Assembly: GCA_964611645.1 (NCBI GenBank)
Contig: CAZTAO010000051.1
Span: 1-33,597 of the forward strand
Origin: CAZTAO01 sp964611645
GTDB taxonomy: Bacteria > Armatimonadota > UBA5829
Direction of reading: 5' to 3'
DNA: 33,597 nucleotides
Part shown: positions 1 through 7,301 of the stretch, piece after piece
Layout of the letters: each line of letters starts with the position of its first letter
Position numbering within the stretch: position 1 is the stretch's first letter
The notes under the pieces: generated by a model
The model's input: the letters and a program-made list of their open reading frames with translations, nothing else
Told to the model about the DNA's origin: nothing
The model's database searches: none
Translations under genes and position numbers: made by a program

Positions 1-2
1 AC

Positions 3-41
3 GACGACCAATACCTGGCCGAACTGCTACAGACTTTCTAA
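3..41 (+). CDS. possible C-terminal end of a gene entering from the left
   Basis: Reading from base 3 gives an open frame ending DDQYLAELLQTF with TAA at 39-41. The residues look like an amphipathic C-terminal helix. Only 12 codons are visible, so the family cannot be named. The stop codon lies inside the dispersed repeat that begins at 35, so the repeat may have landed on the 3' end of this gene and altered its last residues. It may also be a chance open frame. Confidence 0.3.
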   Translation, partial: DDQYLAELLQTF

Positions 42-85
42 AGCGATTGCCCTGCCTGATAAGGGGGGCGAGGGGGGTTTGTGTG
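35..85 (+). repeat. dispersed repeat, copy A
   Basis: The first 33 bases (35-67) are identical to 3317-3349 (copy B). They begin TTTCTAAAGCGATTGCCC and include CTGATAA followed by a G run. A GGGTTTGTGTG-like tail is shared with inverted copy C (3085-3095 on the other strand). This copy lies just before the four-gene cassette that starts at 195, and copies C and B lie just after it. No coding potential is visible. Confidence 0.75.
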
Positions 86-90
86 TAATC

Positions 91-121
91 ATGCTTCGGC
101 AGGCTTTTCGCGCCGAAGCAT
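91..121 (+). other. inverted repeat / hairpin upstream of the ligase gene
   Basis: ATGCTTCGGC (91-100) pairs perfectly with GCCGAAGCAT (112-121) around an 11-nt loop. No T tract follows, so it is not a clear terminator. A different, bulged hairpin occupies the same place after copy B (73-105 of the 3361 block, i.e. 3373-3405), so hairpins follow both direct repeat copies. Confidence 0.5.
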
Positions 122-194
122 TACCAGGACCAGCGTCGGGGGTGAAAAGCATCCCGACGCATACCTACCTTACGGCGCAGCAACAGGAAGAAAC

Positions 195-1178
195 ATGCCA
201 ACTTACGGAATTGAGGAAGAGGTGTTTGTTACGGAGCCGGCTCGGCCGACTCTGCGATCCCTCTATTACCTCGCGCGAGTCCTCGCCAGGAACCCCGGCT
301 TCTACTACGTGCATTCAGCCTCCAACTTCGCCCGCGGCAAGGACCTGAAGCAGGGGCTGGTCGGTGGGGTGGAGCTGAGCACCGGCGTGCACGACAACAT
401 CGCCGGCGTCCTGGAGGACTTCGAGACCCGCAGGCGCGACCTGGCGAGCGTGTGCCCTGGGCTGATAGTTCCGGTGGGGCATCTGCTGGATTACGATACC
501 CCCACCAACACCTGCGCGCTGCAGATTCACGTCGGCACCGTGCCGGACAAGGAGCGGGTCTACCGAAACCTGATCCACTTCCTCCCGGTGCTGGTGTTAT
601 TCACCATCAACTCGCCGATGGCGGCGGGCGAGCGCTACGGCTACTCCTACCGCGTGGGCAAAGGCTGGGCAATCGGGCCGATCCGGGAAGACAAGACCTA
701 CCGCTTCCAGGACATCATATTAAGCAAGCGGTTGGGGACAGTTGAGATCCGGGCGTGCGACCCCTGCTGGGACATGAACCGCATTCGGACGCTGCTGGGC
801 GCAATCGAGGCGATAGCAAATCTGGATGTGGACCTCGATCCCCGCATAGAGTTCTACAACGCGACCCGGGAGAAGATAGCCGTTCACGGGCTGATCGACG
901 AGGTCTCGGACCTGGTGGATGAACTCCGAACACTGTACGATTTCCCGCAAGATATGATACAATCGACTGTGGCCGACCAGACCTGCGCGCTGTACGAGGC
1001 CGGCGGGTTGGTTTCGGCCTACACTGCCTTGGACAACGGCTACCGCAACGGGGTCGCCGAGCCGAGGGAGACGAAGCTGAAGCAGAGTCTGGGGTTAACG
1101 AAGGGCCTGGTAGGCTTTCTGGGCTATTACGTGACAAGGCTTCCTTACTACGCGTGGAAGGGCCTGGTGGAATCTTGA
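195..1178 (+). CDS. GCS2/YbdK-type carboxylate-amine ligase
   Basis: A 327-residue protein of the glutamate-cysteine ligase family 2 fold, a group that uses ATP to join a carboxylate to an amine. The N-terminus GIEEEVFV (5-12) matches the glutamate-binding start of the family. Further matches are VGGVELSTGVHDN (57-69), LQIHVG (109-114, the usual HVHVG strand), NSPMAAGERYGYSYR (139-153) and GTVEIRACD (181-189). The ATG at 195 was chosen over an upstream in-frame codon at 81 because AGGAAG lies just before it and the conserved fold starts there; the codon at 81 lies in the repeat tail. It is the first gene of a same-strand set with a decarboxylase-like protein, a helical membrane protein and a glycosyltransferase, so its substrate may be a lipid or sugar-lipid headgroup (inference). 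Genuine glutathione synthesis is less likely, since no glutathione synthetase is near. Confidence 0.8.
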   Translation: MPTYGIEEEVFVTEPARPTLRSLYYLARVLARNPGFYYVHSASNFARGKDLKQGLVGGVELSTGVHDNIAGVLEDFETRRRDLASVCPGLIVPVGHLLDYDTPTNTCALQIHVGTVPDKERVYRNLIHFLPVLVLFTINSPMAAGERYGYSYRVGKGWAIGPIREDKTYRFQDIILSKRLGTVEIRACDPCWDMNRIRTLLGAIEAIANLDVDLDPRIEFYNATREKIAVHGLIDEVSDLVDELRTLYDFPQDMIQSTVADQTCALYEAGGLVSAYTALDNGYRNGVAEPRETKLKQSLGLTKGLVGFLGYYVTRLPYYAWKGLVES

Positions 1179-1888
1179 TTATCGCTCTATGGGTTGTTGG
1201 CGTGGTGGTCGTGGTGTGGGCGTTGGGCCTCACTTTCCTGCAGAAGGTCTGGTTCTTCAGGGACCCCGTTCGCGTGCCCGACTCCACGGACAATGCCATC
1301 ATAGCTCCCGCTTCCGGGCGGGTGGTCTACATAAGGCGGGTCACTGCCGGCAAGGTGGCTTCGGAGAAGCTCGGCGAAGTGATCCCTCTGCCGGAGATCA
1401 CCGGCTGCGACACCGGCCCGCAGGACGGCTGGGCGATAGGCATATATATGTCGCCGTTGGACGTGCACTTCAACTACTGCCCGTTCCCCGGCGTAGTGAC
1501 CGGCATTTTCCGCAAAACTGCGTCCGTCAACTACCCGATGCTGGATTTGTGGGAGTACATTCGGGTGGTTTGGTTGAAGAAGATGGTGGACATGTTTGCG
1601 CGGAAATACCACCTGGAAAACGAGCGCAACACCATATTCCTGGACTGCGGCGCCGTGAAGATGGCGGTGGTGCTAATCGCGGACAAGTTCGTGGCCAAGA
1701 TCACCTGCTACGTGAAAGAGGGCCAAAAGCTGGGGTACTCGGAAAAGCTGGGGTTCATCCAACGCGGGAGCCAGGTTGACTTGGTGGTGTTCGGCGGCGA
1801 GCTGGATTTCAAGGTAGACATCAACACCCAGGTGCACGGCGGCAAAACAGTCATAGCCAAACTCAACAAACAAGAGGCGCAGCAATGA
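1154..1888 (+). CDS. phosphatidylserine decarboxylase-like protein (PSD superfamily)
   Basis: PSD enzymes cut themselves at a Gly-Ser bond to make a pyruvoyl cofactor and convert phosphatidylserine to phosphatidylethanolamine. Seen here: an N-terminal membrane segment (about 8-29), WFFRDP (33-38), APASGRV (51-57), YMSPLDVHFN (98-107, with the catalytic-type His105), and FIQRGSQVDLVVF (201-213), whose Gly205-Ser206 is the expected cleavage site of the short PSD type. The family normally has PADG where this protein has PASG, so the Asp of the Asp-His-Ser triad appears to be Ser54. The GTG at 1154 gives 244 residues. TTG at 1175 overlaps the ligase stop as TTGA, has GGTGG before it, and may be the true start (237 residues). 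The overlap implies coupled translation with the ligase. A true PSD is likely by fold; its substrate may differ. Confidence 0.8.
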   Translation: MEGPGGILIIALWVVGVVVVVWALGLTFLQKVWFFRDPVRVPDSTDNAIIAPASGRVVYIRRVTAGKVASEKLGEVIPLPEITGCDTGPQDGWAIGIYMSPLDVHFNYCPFPGVVTGIFRKTASVNYPMLDLWEYIRVVWLKKMVDMFARKYHLENERNTIFLDCGAVKMAVVLIADKFVAKITCYVKEGQKLGYSEKLGFIQRGSQVDLVVFGGELDFKVDINTQVHGGKTVIAKLNKQEAQQ

Positions 1889-2334
1889 ACAACGGCAAGT
1901 CGTCGTCTAGTTGTCTGATTTTCGTGCTGATAGTAGTGATGGCCGGGTACATAACCTACAACGAGATGCGGATGAAGCAGGTGAAGGCGGCCCTTAGCGC
2001 GCCTCCTGCCAGGGCCGGGGCGAGTGGCAGGCCGGGCGAGCCCGGGATCAGCGGCCTTGTTGATCCGCTTGTCAGCGGCAGACGCCACGCGCAGCGCGCC
2101 CAGAAGTTCCTGAAAGACAAGAAGTACGATCAGGCCGAGGCTGAGCTGACCAAGGCCGTGAACTCCCTGAAGGACGCGCAGGATGCCGCGGAAGGCATGT
2201 ACGGGGGCGCCCAGGGAATACTGGGGAACGCCAGGAACGCCGCCTCCTCGGTAATCCAGAGGACCAGAGAAGGCATCGGAGGCCTGACGCGCAGACGCCA
2301 GGAACCCGAAAAGAAGGGCAAAGAGAAGCCCTGA
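1885..2334 (+). CDS. small membrane-anchored helical protein, unknown function
   Basis: A 149-residue protein whose ATG overlaps the decarboxylase stop as ATGA. Residues about 9-24 form one hydrophobic segment, so it is probably an inner-membrane protein with one anchor. A Gly/Pro/Ala-rich linker follows (about 40-60). Then come helices containing FLKDKKYDQAEAELTKAV, which resembles a single TPR-like hairpin, and a basic Gln/Glu/Lys-rich tail. No family recognised. Its position inside the ligase/decarboxylase/GT2 cassette suggests a scaffold or accessory role at the membrane (inference). Confidence 0.75.
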   Translation: MNNGKSSSSCLIFVLIVVMAGYITYNEMRMKQVKAALSAPPARAGASGRPGEPGISGLVDPLVSGRRHAQRAQKFLKDKKYDQAEAELTKAVNSLKDAQDAAEGMYGGAQGILGNARNAASSVIQRTREGIGGLTRRRQEPEKKGKEKP

Positions 2335-2344
2335 GGATGTTGTT

Positions 2345-2992
2345 TTGAGAGTTGCTGCCATAGTGCCGGCATATAACGAGAGAGACCGCATAGGGGCGGT
2401 GCTGGAGGCGATCAAGAGCGCTGCGCTGATCGACGAGATTATTGTCGTCAGCGACGGCAGCACCGACGGCACCTACGAGCTCGCGGCGGCCGATACCGGC
2501 ATTCACGCGATAGACCTCGAGACCAATCGGGGCAAGGGTGGGGCGCTGGCCGCCGGCGCACAGAGCACCGATGCCCAAATCCTACTGTTCCTCGATGCAG
2601 ACCTGATCGGCCTGGACGGCCCCAAGGTGGACTCACTGGTTGAACCGATGATCGCCGGACGCGCGGATATGGTGGTGGGGTTGTTCAAGGGGGGAAGGTT
2701 CAGCACGGACCTCGCCCAGGTGGTCGCCCCCTACATCACCGGCCAGCGCGCGCTCTTCAGAGAGACATTCCTGTCGATCTCCAAGTTGGGGGATGTGCGC
2801 TCCGGGGTAGAGTTGGCGATAACCAAGTATGCCAGATCACACAACCTCAGGGTCGAGCGAGTGGAACTCCCAGGCTGCACCCACACCATGAAAGAAGAGA
2901 AACTGGGCCCCGTGAAGGGCTTCGTGTCCAGGATGAAAATGTACCGAGACATAAGCAAAGTCATCCTAAACGGCAAGAGCTCGCGGAAGTAG
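2345..2992 (+). CDS. family 2 glycosyltransferase
   Basis: A 215-residue GT-A fold enzyme that should transfer a sugar from an activated donor. Motifs: IVPAYNER (6-13), VVSDGSTDGT (34-43) for the nucleotide, NRGKGGAL (61-68), and the metal-binding FLDADLIG with Asp84 and Asp86. It has no obvious membrane segment, so it probably acts at the cytoplasmic face. The start is a TTG at 2345, with GAGGA about 7 nt upstream; a nearby ATG at 2337 is out of frame. It lies 10 nt after the helical protein, as the last gene of the cassette. The sequence resembles dolichyl-phosphate-mannose-synthase-like and glucosyl-phosphoglycerate-synthase-like enzymes, but donor and acceptor cannot be read from it. Confidence 0.85.
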   Translation: MRVAAIVPAYNERDRIGAVLEAIKSAALIDEIIVVSDGSTDGTYELAAADTGIHAIDLETNRGKGGALAAGAQSTDAQILLFLDADLIGLDGPKVDSLVEPMIAGRADMVVGLFKGGRFSTDLAQVVAPYITGQRALFRETFLSISKLGDVRSGVELAITKYARSHNLRVERVELPGCTHTMKEEKLGPVKGFVSRMKMYRDISKVILNGKSSRK

Positions 2993-3067
2993 CATCCAGC
3001 AAGGCAAGCCACTCCACCTGCACGACACACCTCACAAAGCCGCTAGCGCTGAGTAGGCCCGCAGGCC

Positions 3068-3178
3068 GTATCGAAGCCCCGAGCCACACAAACCCACCCT
3101 ACCCTCCCTTATCAGGGAGGAAGAACGCGCCCATTTCCCCCCCTGATAAGCAGGGCAATCGCTTTAGAGATTCGATAC
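3068..3178 (-). repeat. dispersed repeat, inverted copy C, MITE-like
   Basis: On the - strand this carries the 19-nt head TCTAAAGCGATTGCCCTGC (3150-3168) shared with copies A and B, and the GGGTTTGTGTG tail (3085-3095). In place of one CTGATAA it has TTATCAG and CTGATAA (3143-3149 and 3109-3115 on the + strand), inverted relative to each other around about 27 nt. The whole unit is bounded by an 8-bp inverted pair, GTATCGAA (3068-3075) and TTCGATAC (3171-3178). It contains no gene. It resembles a non-autonomous element, but no target-site duplication is clear. Confidence 0.6.
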
Positions 3179-3316
3179 AACTTATAGCACCCGAATTGCA
3201 CATGGAGAGACAGTGTTGGACATGCCAACTAGGCGTGGACTGCCGAAAACCGGTTCCACCAGAACCATCATCGGACCACGCAAAGTTGCGAATTTGCCCC
3301 CAAAAGCCCTCCAAAG
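3179..3316. other. intergenic stretch without a recognised feature
   Basis: The 2993-3460 interval has no supportable gene. Between repeat copies C and B this part shows no ORF with coding character, no promoter and no RNA gene that I can recognise. It lies between the + strand glycosyltransferase and the - strand ribosomal operon, which converge here. Confidence 0.5.
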
Positions 3317-3366
3317 TTTCTAAAGCGATTGCCCTGCCTGATAAGGGGGCGCGGGGGGGTTGTGTC
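3317..3366 (+). repeat. dispersed repeat, copy B
   Basis: Bases 3317-3349 are identical to 35-67 (copy A) in the same orientation, 3.28 kb away, so the ligase/decarboxylase/GT2 cassette sits between direct repeats. The G-rich tail and TTGTGT are similar but not identical to copy A. A bulged hairpin (CTATG..CATAG, 3373-3405) follows and runs up to the rpmA terminator. Confidence 0.75.
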
Positions 3367-3402
3367 TCTTAACTATGCTGCGGGAACTCAGCGCAGCGTA
3401 CA

Positions 3403-3432
3403 TAGAAAAGGCGGGCCACTTGGCCCGCCTTT
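3403..3432 (-). terminator. rho-independent terminator of rplU-rpmA
   Basis: AAAGGCGGGCC (3407-3417) pairs perfectly with GGCCCGCCTTT (3422-3432) around a 4-nt loop. Read on the - strand, the stem is followed by TTTTCTATG. It lies 29 nt after the rpmA stop, as expected for an intrinsic terminator. Confidence 0.85.
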
Positions 3433-3460
3433 GATATTCCTTAGCTAACTTCCTAAAACT

Positions 3461-3721
3461 CTATTCGATAACCTTCGGGTAGACGCTCACTGCTCGCCTG
3501 CCGCCCTTGGGCTCAAACTTCACTATACCGTCGATCAGGGAGTAAAGCGTGTGATCGCGGCCCATGCCGACGTTGACGCCCGGATGGATCGGGGTTCCGC
3601 GCTGCCGAACGATAATGCTTCCGCCCTGCACCGTCTCGCCCGCATATTCCTTGACGCCGAGCCGTTTGGGGTTACTATCTCTACCGTTACGGCTACTACC
3701 TACACCTTTTTTATGTGCCAT
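3461..3721 (-). CDS. rpmA: 50S ribosomal protein L27
   Basis: An 86-residue bacterial L27, which sits near the peptidyl-transferase centre of the large subunit. The sequence MAHKKGVGSSRNGRDSNPKR and the later GSIIVRQRGTPIHPG are diagnostic. It starts directly at MAHKKG, without the extra N-terminal peptide that Prp protease removes in Firmicutes, and no prp gene lies between rplU and rpmA. GAGGT stands about 10 nt before the ATG. It is the second gene of a two-gene operon and is followed by a strong terminator; obg, often next in other bacteria, is absent here. Confidence 0.98.
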   Translation of the reverse strand: MAHKKGVGSSRNGRDSNPKRLGVKEYAGETVQGGSIIVRQRGTPIHPGVNVGMGRDHTLYSLIDGIVKFEPKGGRRAVSVYPKVIE

Positions 3722-3774
3722 TTTCTATATTACCTCACTCAACGCAGGTTGGTTTCAGGCATTGTCGGCTGTTA

Positions 3775-4089
3775 CTAGCCGACGTTGATGTTCTCAATCT
3801 TGACCGACGTGAGATACTGCCTGTGACCGTATCTGCGCCGAACGTCTTTCTTGGGTTTGTAGGTAAAGCCGTGGATCTTCACGCCTTTGAAATGCTTGAG
3901 GACTTTCGCCTCAACCTTGGCGCCTTCGATGTAAGGCTTTCCGACCTTCACTCCGTTATCGTCACAAACAAGCAGCACTTTGTCGAGCACAAGCGCAGCG
4001 CCTTCGTCGTCGCCGAGCCTGTAGACTTCTATTACGTCGTCTTTCTTGACTTTGAACTGCTTGCCACCAGCATCTATAATGGCGTACAC
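3775..4089 (-). CDS. rplU: 50S ribosomal protein L21
   Basis: A 104-residue L21, which binds 23S rRNA in the large subunit. It begins (GTG)YAIIDAGGKQFKV, the canonical start, and contains VLDKVLLV, FKGVKIHGFTYKPKK and RRRYGHRQ. The open frame extends further upstream, but the GTG at 4089 has GGGAG before it, gives the family length of about 103, and leaves room for the promoter and leader hairpin. rpmA follows after a 53-nt gap. Confidence 0.97.
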   Translation of the reverse strand: MYAIIDAGGKQFKVKKDDVIEVYRLGDDEGAALVLDKVLLVCDDNGVKVGKPYIEGAKVEAKVLKHFKGVKIHGFTYKPKKDVRRRYGHRQYLTSVKIENINVG

Positions 4090-4115
4090 ATGATTCTCCC
4101 GTATACCGATTACTA

Positions 4116-4141
4116 AGGGGCATTGACGATTCAATGCCCCT
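4116..4141 (-). promoter_or_regulatory. leader hairpin of the rplU transcript
   Basis: AGGGGCATTGA pairs perfectly with TCAATGCCCCT (11 bp, 4-nt loop) in the 5' UTR between the promoter at 4160-4188 and the GTG start at 4089. L21 operons of some bacteria carry a regulatory leader bound by the ribosomal protein. This hairpin is a candidate for that role, but it lacks a U tract and so is not a classical attenuator. Confidence 0.6.
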
Positions 4142-4159
4142 GTCAATTCATAGCGTTTT

Positions 4160-4188
4160 ATTATACCACCCGATATGGGGAGTGTCAA
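4160..4188 (-). promoter_or_regulatory. sigma-70-type promoter of rplU-rpmA
   Basis: On the - strand TTGACA (4183-4188) and TATAAT (4160-4165) are both perfect consensus boxes, separated by exactly 17 nt. The expected start of transcription is near 4153, giving a 5' UTR of about 64 nt. Confidence 0.9.
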
Positions 4189-4242
4189 ACTTGCGAAACT
4201 GCTCTGGCTTTGAGAGCGCCGCATGCCTGCATTCGACCATGC

Positions 4243-5166
4243 TCAGGGAACGGTGGCTGCCTTGGCCGTTGGCCGGCACTCTACTATCTTCACCGGCACA
4301 GTCCCCACTATCCGGGCGGATGACCTGGACAGCTCTATCAGGTATATTGCGCTGTTGTCCGCTCCGAAGAGCTTCGCGTCCCATGCGAACGCGCCCATGC
4401 TGTAGAGTATGGGCTTGCCTTTGTAGACCTCGGTCGGCTGCAGGACGTGCGGGTGGTGGCCGAGGACGGCGTCGGCCCCGTTGTCGATGCACACGCGGGC
4501 AATCATTCGCTGGCGCTCCGTGGGCCGCTTCATATACTCGACGCCCCAGTGGAAAGAGATCACCAGGCAGTCGCACTGCTTCCTCGCCGACTTTATCTGG
4601 TCCGGAAGCTCGTCGGTATCTACCCCCGCAACAGTAGGCCGGTCGGCCATTCTGACAACGCCGTCGTGCCAGATATCCGTGAAAGCGAGAAACCCGATCC
4701 TCAGGCCGTTCTTCTCGACTATCCGGAGCCTGGCGGCATCATCCCGATCCTTGCCTGCTCCGACACCGACCAGCCCCGCTTTCTCCACTGAATTCACAGT
4801 GTCCAGCATAGCCTCGCGGCCGAAGTCCATCGTGTGATTGTTGGCCAGGCTCACCACGTCGAACCCGGCCCGACGCAAGCTCCCCGCCATCTCAGGATCG
4901 GCCCGGAACTGGTACTTCTGGTGCTGCGCAACTCCCCTCGTGGACAGCGAGCATTCCAGATTGCAGAACCCGATGTCCGCCCCCGCGATAATCTCCCGCG
5001 TCGGTTCAAACAACCAGTCCGCGCCGTGGCGAGTAATCTGCTTACCCACCCCACGCGCAAACAGCACATCCCCAACCGCCGCCAGAGTCACCCTAGGCTG
5101 CACATCCGCCCAGCTTGGAGTCAACAACGCAAGCACAATTGCTGCCGCGGCGCAGGCTCTCAGCAT
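4243..5166 (-). CDS. CapA family exported metallophosphatase-like protein
   Basis: A 307-residue protein of the CapA/PGA_cap family, relatives of which anchor or build poly-gamma-glutamate capsules and share the calcineurin-like metallophosphoesterase fold. It has an N-terminal signal peptide ending near SWA-D (20). Motifs in order: GDVLFARGV (32-40), NLECSLS (69-75), LANNHTMDFG (107-116), ISFHWGVEY (203-211) and GHHPHVLQ (236-243), which supply the metal-binding Asp, Asn and His residues. The ATG overlaps the DUF3160 stop by 7 nt. It is the last gene of the three-gene exported set. No pgsB, pgsC or other capsule gene is near, so a general phosphatase or wall role is equally possible. Confidence 0.88.
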   Translation of the reverse strand: MLRACAAAAIVLALLTPSWADVQPRVTLAAVGDVLFARGVGKQITRHGADWLFEPTREIIAGADIGFCNLECSLSTRGVAQHQKYQFRADPEMAGSLRRAGFDVVSLANNHTMDFGREAMLDTVNSVEKAGLVGVGAGKDRDDAARLRIVEKNGLRIGFLAFTDIWHDGVVRMADRPTVAGVDTDELPDQIKSARKQCDCLVISFHWGVEYMKRPTERQRMIARVCIDNGADAVLGHHPHVLQPTEVYKGKPILYSMGAFAWDAKLFGADNSAIYLIELSRSSARIVGTVPVKIVECRPTAKAATVP

Positions 5167-7301
5167 CCCGAGCCGTACTGTTCAAACTCAGGCGAGGGCT
5201 TCTTTTTCACGCCAATGAAGAAGCTCTTGATCCACGGCGCGCGCTCTGGCTCGTGCCGGGTCTTCAGCAGCTTCTGCCACTTCTCATCGGTCAATCGGTC
5301 GGAAATTGGGTGCAGGAACTCATACTGGGTGTATATTGCGCCCCTGGTCAGGTAGAGTTTGCCCTGGATGGGGACCACCACCCATATCGCCGCCGCTCGG
5401 CCCGTGCCCTCTTCAAGGACTTTGCCCGCGTTATGGTTGGTGTGAACATCCGCCACCAACGCCATGTCCTTGTCGGTCTCGCTCATCACATCTCCACCAG
5501 CAATCGACATAGTAAGAGCTTCCAGTTCGGCCCCATAGAAACTCATCTGCTGGTATTCTTCCTGGGTGACTTTCTTGTTGGTCAGCTCTTTGATGGTGAT
5601 CTTGCGGCAGAAGTCGATCCAGTCGCCGATCTTGGCGAACTTGTCCCCCAGTTCAGCATCGATCAGCCCACGGCTGGCCAGCCCCTGCTTCGTCGCCGTA
5701 TTCAGCCACTTCAGCCGCGTCCAGAACTCCAGGTTCGGCTCCACATAGCCTTTGGGCTGCTGCGGCTCCTCTTCGCCACCCCCGCATTCCGTCTCGCTCT
5801 GCTTGGCATAGAGGATGGTATCGTGCCGAAGCTCCGTCCACGACCCAAGCGCGGTGTACAGCGACTTGTCCAGCCACGCGGTGTTGCGCATAAACGACGG
5901 GTACCCGGCGGGAGTCGGTTTGATGATCGACTTCAATGACCACATCCAGCCCCAGTAAAGGTTCGACTGCCAGGTAGACTGAGGGGTCTGCGCCAGTTCC
6001 TTGCGCATCTTGGCCATCTGGGTATCGAAACGCTGGTACTTGTAGGCATTGTAGGGAGCGGCGCGCAGGAGGGTAAGCGCGCGGTCCGAGCCGAGGGCGG
6101 AGAGCACGTCCAACCCACTTGGGAAGCCGCGCATGAAGACTTTGGGATCTACCATCTCCTGCATCACCCGCGAGTCCGGGATGAACCGCTGCCCCATAAA
6201 CCTGAACTGCCTGCCCACCGCAACCAGCGGGTCATACGAATAAGATGTATCCGGGCCGGTGTTCATAATCCCCGGCTGCGGCAGCTTCTTCACCTCGGCT
6301 ATGAACTGCTGGAGCTTGGCTTTGTCCCCCAGCGAGTTCAACGCAGGCTTGCTTCCGTAGACCCGCGCTATTATCGGCGAATACTGGTTGGCGGTGTAGT
6401 CGTCGGCCTTGCCTACGTAGAATGCCGTAGGCTCGTAGATGACATCCCACAGCTTGAGCAGCGGCGCGCCCTTATAGGTGGTCGAGCGCAGGTTAACAGT
6501 CATAAGTATTGCCTGCACGGTCGGCTTCACATCGATCTTCTTCTGGGGAAGAGGGAATGGCGCAAGCCCGTACCACATCATAGCCCTGAAGTATTTCTTG
6601 AGCTTCTCGGTCCGGGTGTAGTGGCCGCGCGGCACGAACTGGCTGAAGTCCATCTTGAAGCCCAGGATAGCCGACACCCCTCTCCCGTCGTGCTTGGCAA
6701 TCTGCGCGAGGTCGGCGTCCACCATGCTCTTGACGCTGCTGGGCGGGGCCGTGCCGTCGAGAAGCTGCTTTGCCAGCGCGAAGAATGCCAGGTTGCGCTT
6801 CGCGGCATCCTTCACAAGTGGGTCAGTGGCTGCGGAGTAGTCCTTTTGGGATGCCTTGATCATCTGGTCGGAAAGCGAGACCGCCGCATCGAACAGCTTC
6901 CCGGACTCCACCGTCCGCAGGCTGTAGTCGTAGAATATGTGGTATGTGTGGAGCATTGAGTCGGTGGTGATGAACGCGGGATATTTCCCGGGTCGCTGGT
7001 ACTCGTTGTTCTCGTAGACGTGGTAGAGCTGGATGTAGTCGGTCGGGGTGACCACAAACCCGTTCTTCGCGATCATCGAAACCATCGCAGGCTCAAGCGC
7101 CTTCTTGAACACCTTGAGGTTGGTTACATTCGATAGCTTTGGCTTCAGTGTATACGGCTTAACCGCCGGCCTCACCGCCGCATCGGCCTTTGCCAGGGCG
7201 GCATAGTCGGTCCCCGAGGCAAGCCCGGGCGCTGCATTTCCAGCGCCGACTGCGAGTAACATCACTGCCAATATCAGAACTGCAAGTCTAGCTGTCTTCA
7301 T
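5160..7301 (-). CDS. DUF3160 family exported protein
   Basis: A 713-residue protein with a signal peptide (MKTARLAVLILAVMLLAVGA, cleavage probably after GNA). Sequence typical of DUF3160 includes FITTDSMLHTYHIFYDYSLR (motif near 105-124), ELRHDTILYAKQSE and KGYVEPNLEFWTRL. The function of the family is unknown, and the fold is predicted to be mainly helical. The open frame extends to 7880, but the ATG at 7301 begins the signal peptide, has GGAGGGA upstream and overlaps the preceding gene's stop as ATGA, so I take that as the start. It is translationally coupled on both sides, to the Asp-rich repeat protein upstream and to the CapA-like protein downstream, which suggests the three act together outside the cytoplasm. 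Confidence 0.85.
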   Translation of the reverse strand: MKTARLAVLILAVMLLAVGAGNAAPGLASGTDYAALAKADAAVRPAVKPYTLKPKLSNVTNLKVFKKALEPAMVSMIAKNGFVVTPTDYIQLYHVYENNEYQRPGKYPAFITTDSMLHTYHIFYDYSLRTVESGKLFDAAVSLSDQMIKASQKDYSAATDPLVKDAAKRNLAFFALAKQLLDGTAPPSSVKSMVDADLAQIAKHDGRGVSAILGFKMDFSQFVPRGHYTRTEKLKKYFRAMMWYGLAPFPLPQKKIDVKPTVQAILMTVNLRSTTYKGAPLLKLWDVIYEPTAFYVGKADDYTANQYSPIIARVYGSKPALNSLGDKAKLQQFIAEVKKLPQPGIMNTGPDTSYSYDPLVAVGRQFRFMGQRFIPDSRVMQEMVDPKVFMRGFPSGLDVLSALGSDRALTLLRAAPYNAYKYQRFDTQMAKMRKELAQTPQSTWQSNLYWGWMWSLKSIIKPTPAGYPSFMRNTAWLDKSLYTALGSWTELRHDTILYAKQSETECGGGEEEPQQPKGYVEPNLEFWTRLKWLNTATKQGLASRGLIDAELGDKFAKIGDWIDFCRKITIKELTNKKVTQEEYQQMSFYGAELEALTMSIAGGDVMSETDKDMALVADVHTNHNAGKVLEEGTGRAAAIWVVVPIQGKLYLTRGAIYTQYEFLHPISDRLTDEKWQKLLKTRHEPERAPWIKSFFIGVKKKPSPEFEQYGSGC

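Noticed and set aside
3099..3314. 71-codon - strand open frame
   Set aside because: It lies largely in repeat copy C and has no ribosome binding site or protein-like sequence.
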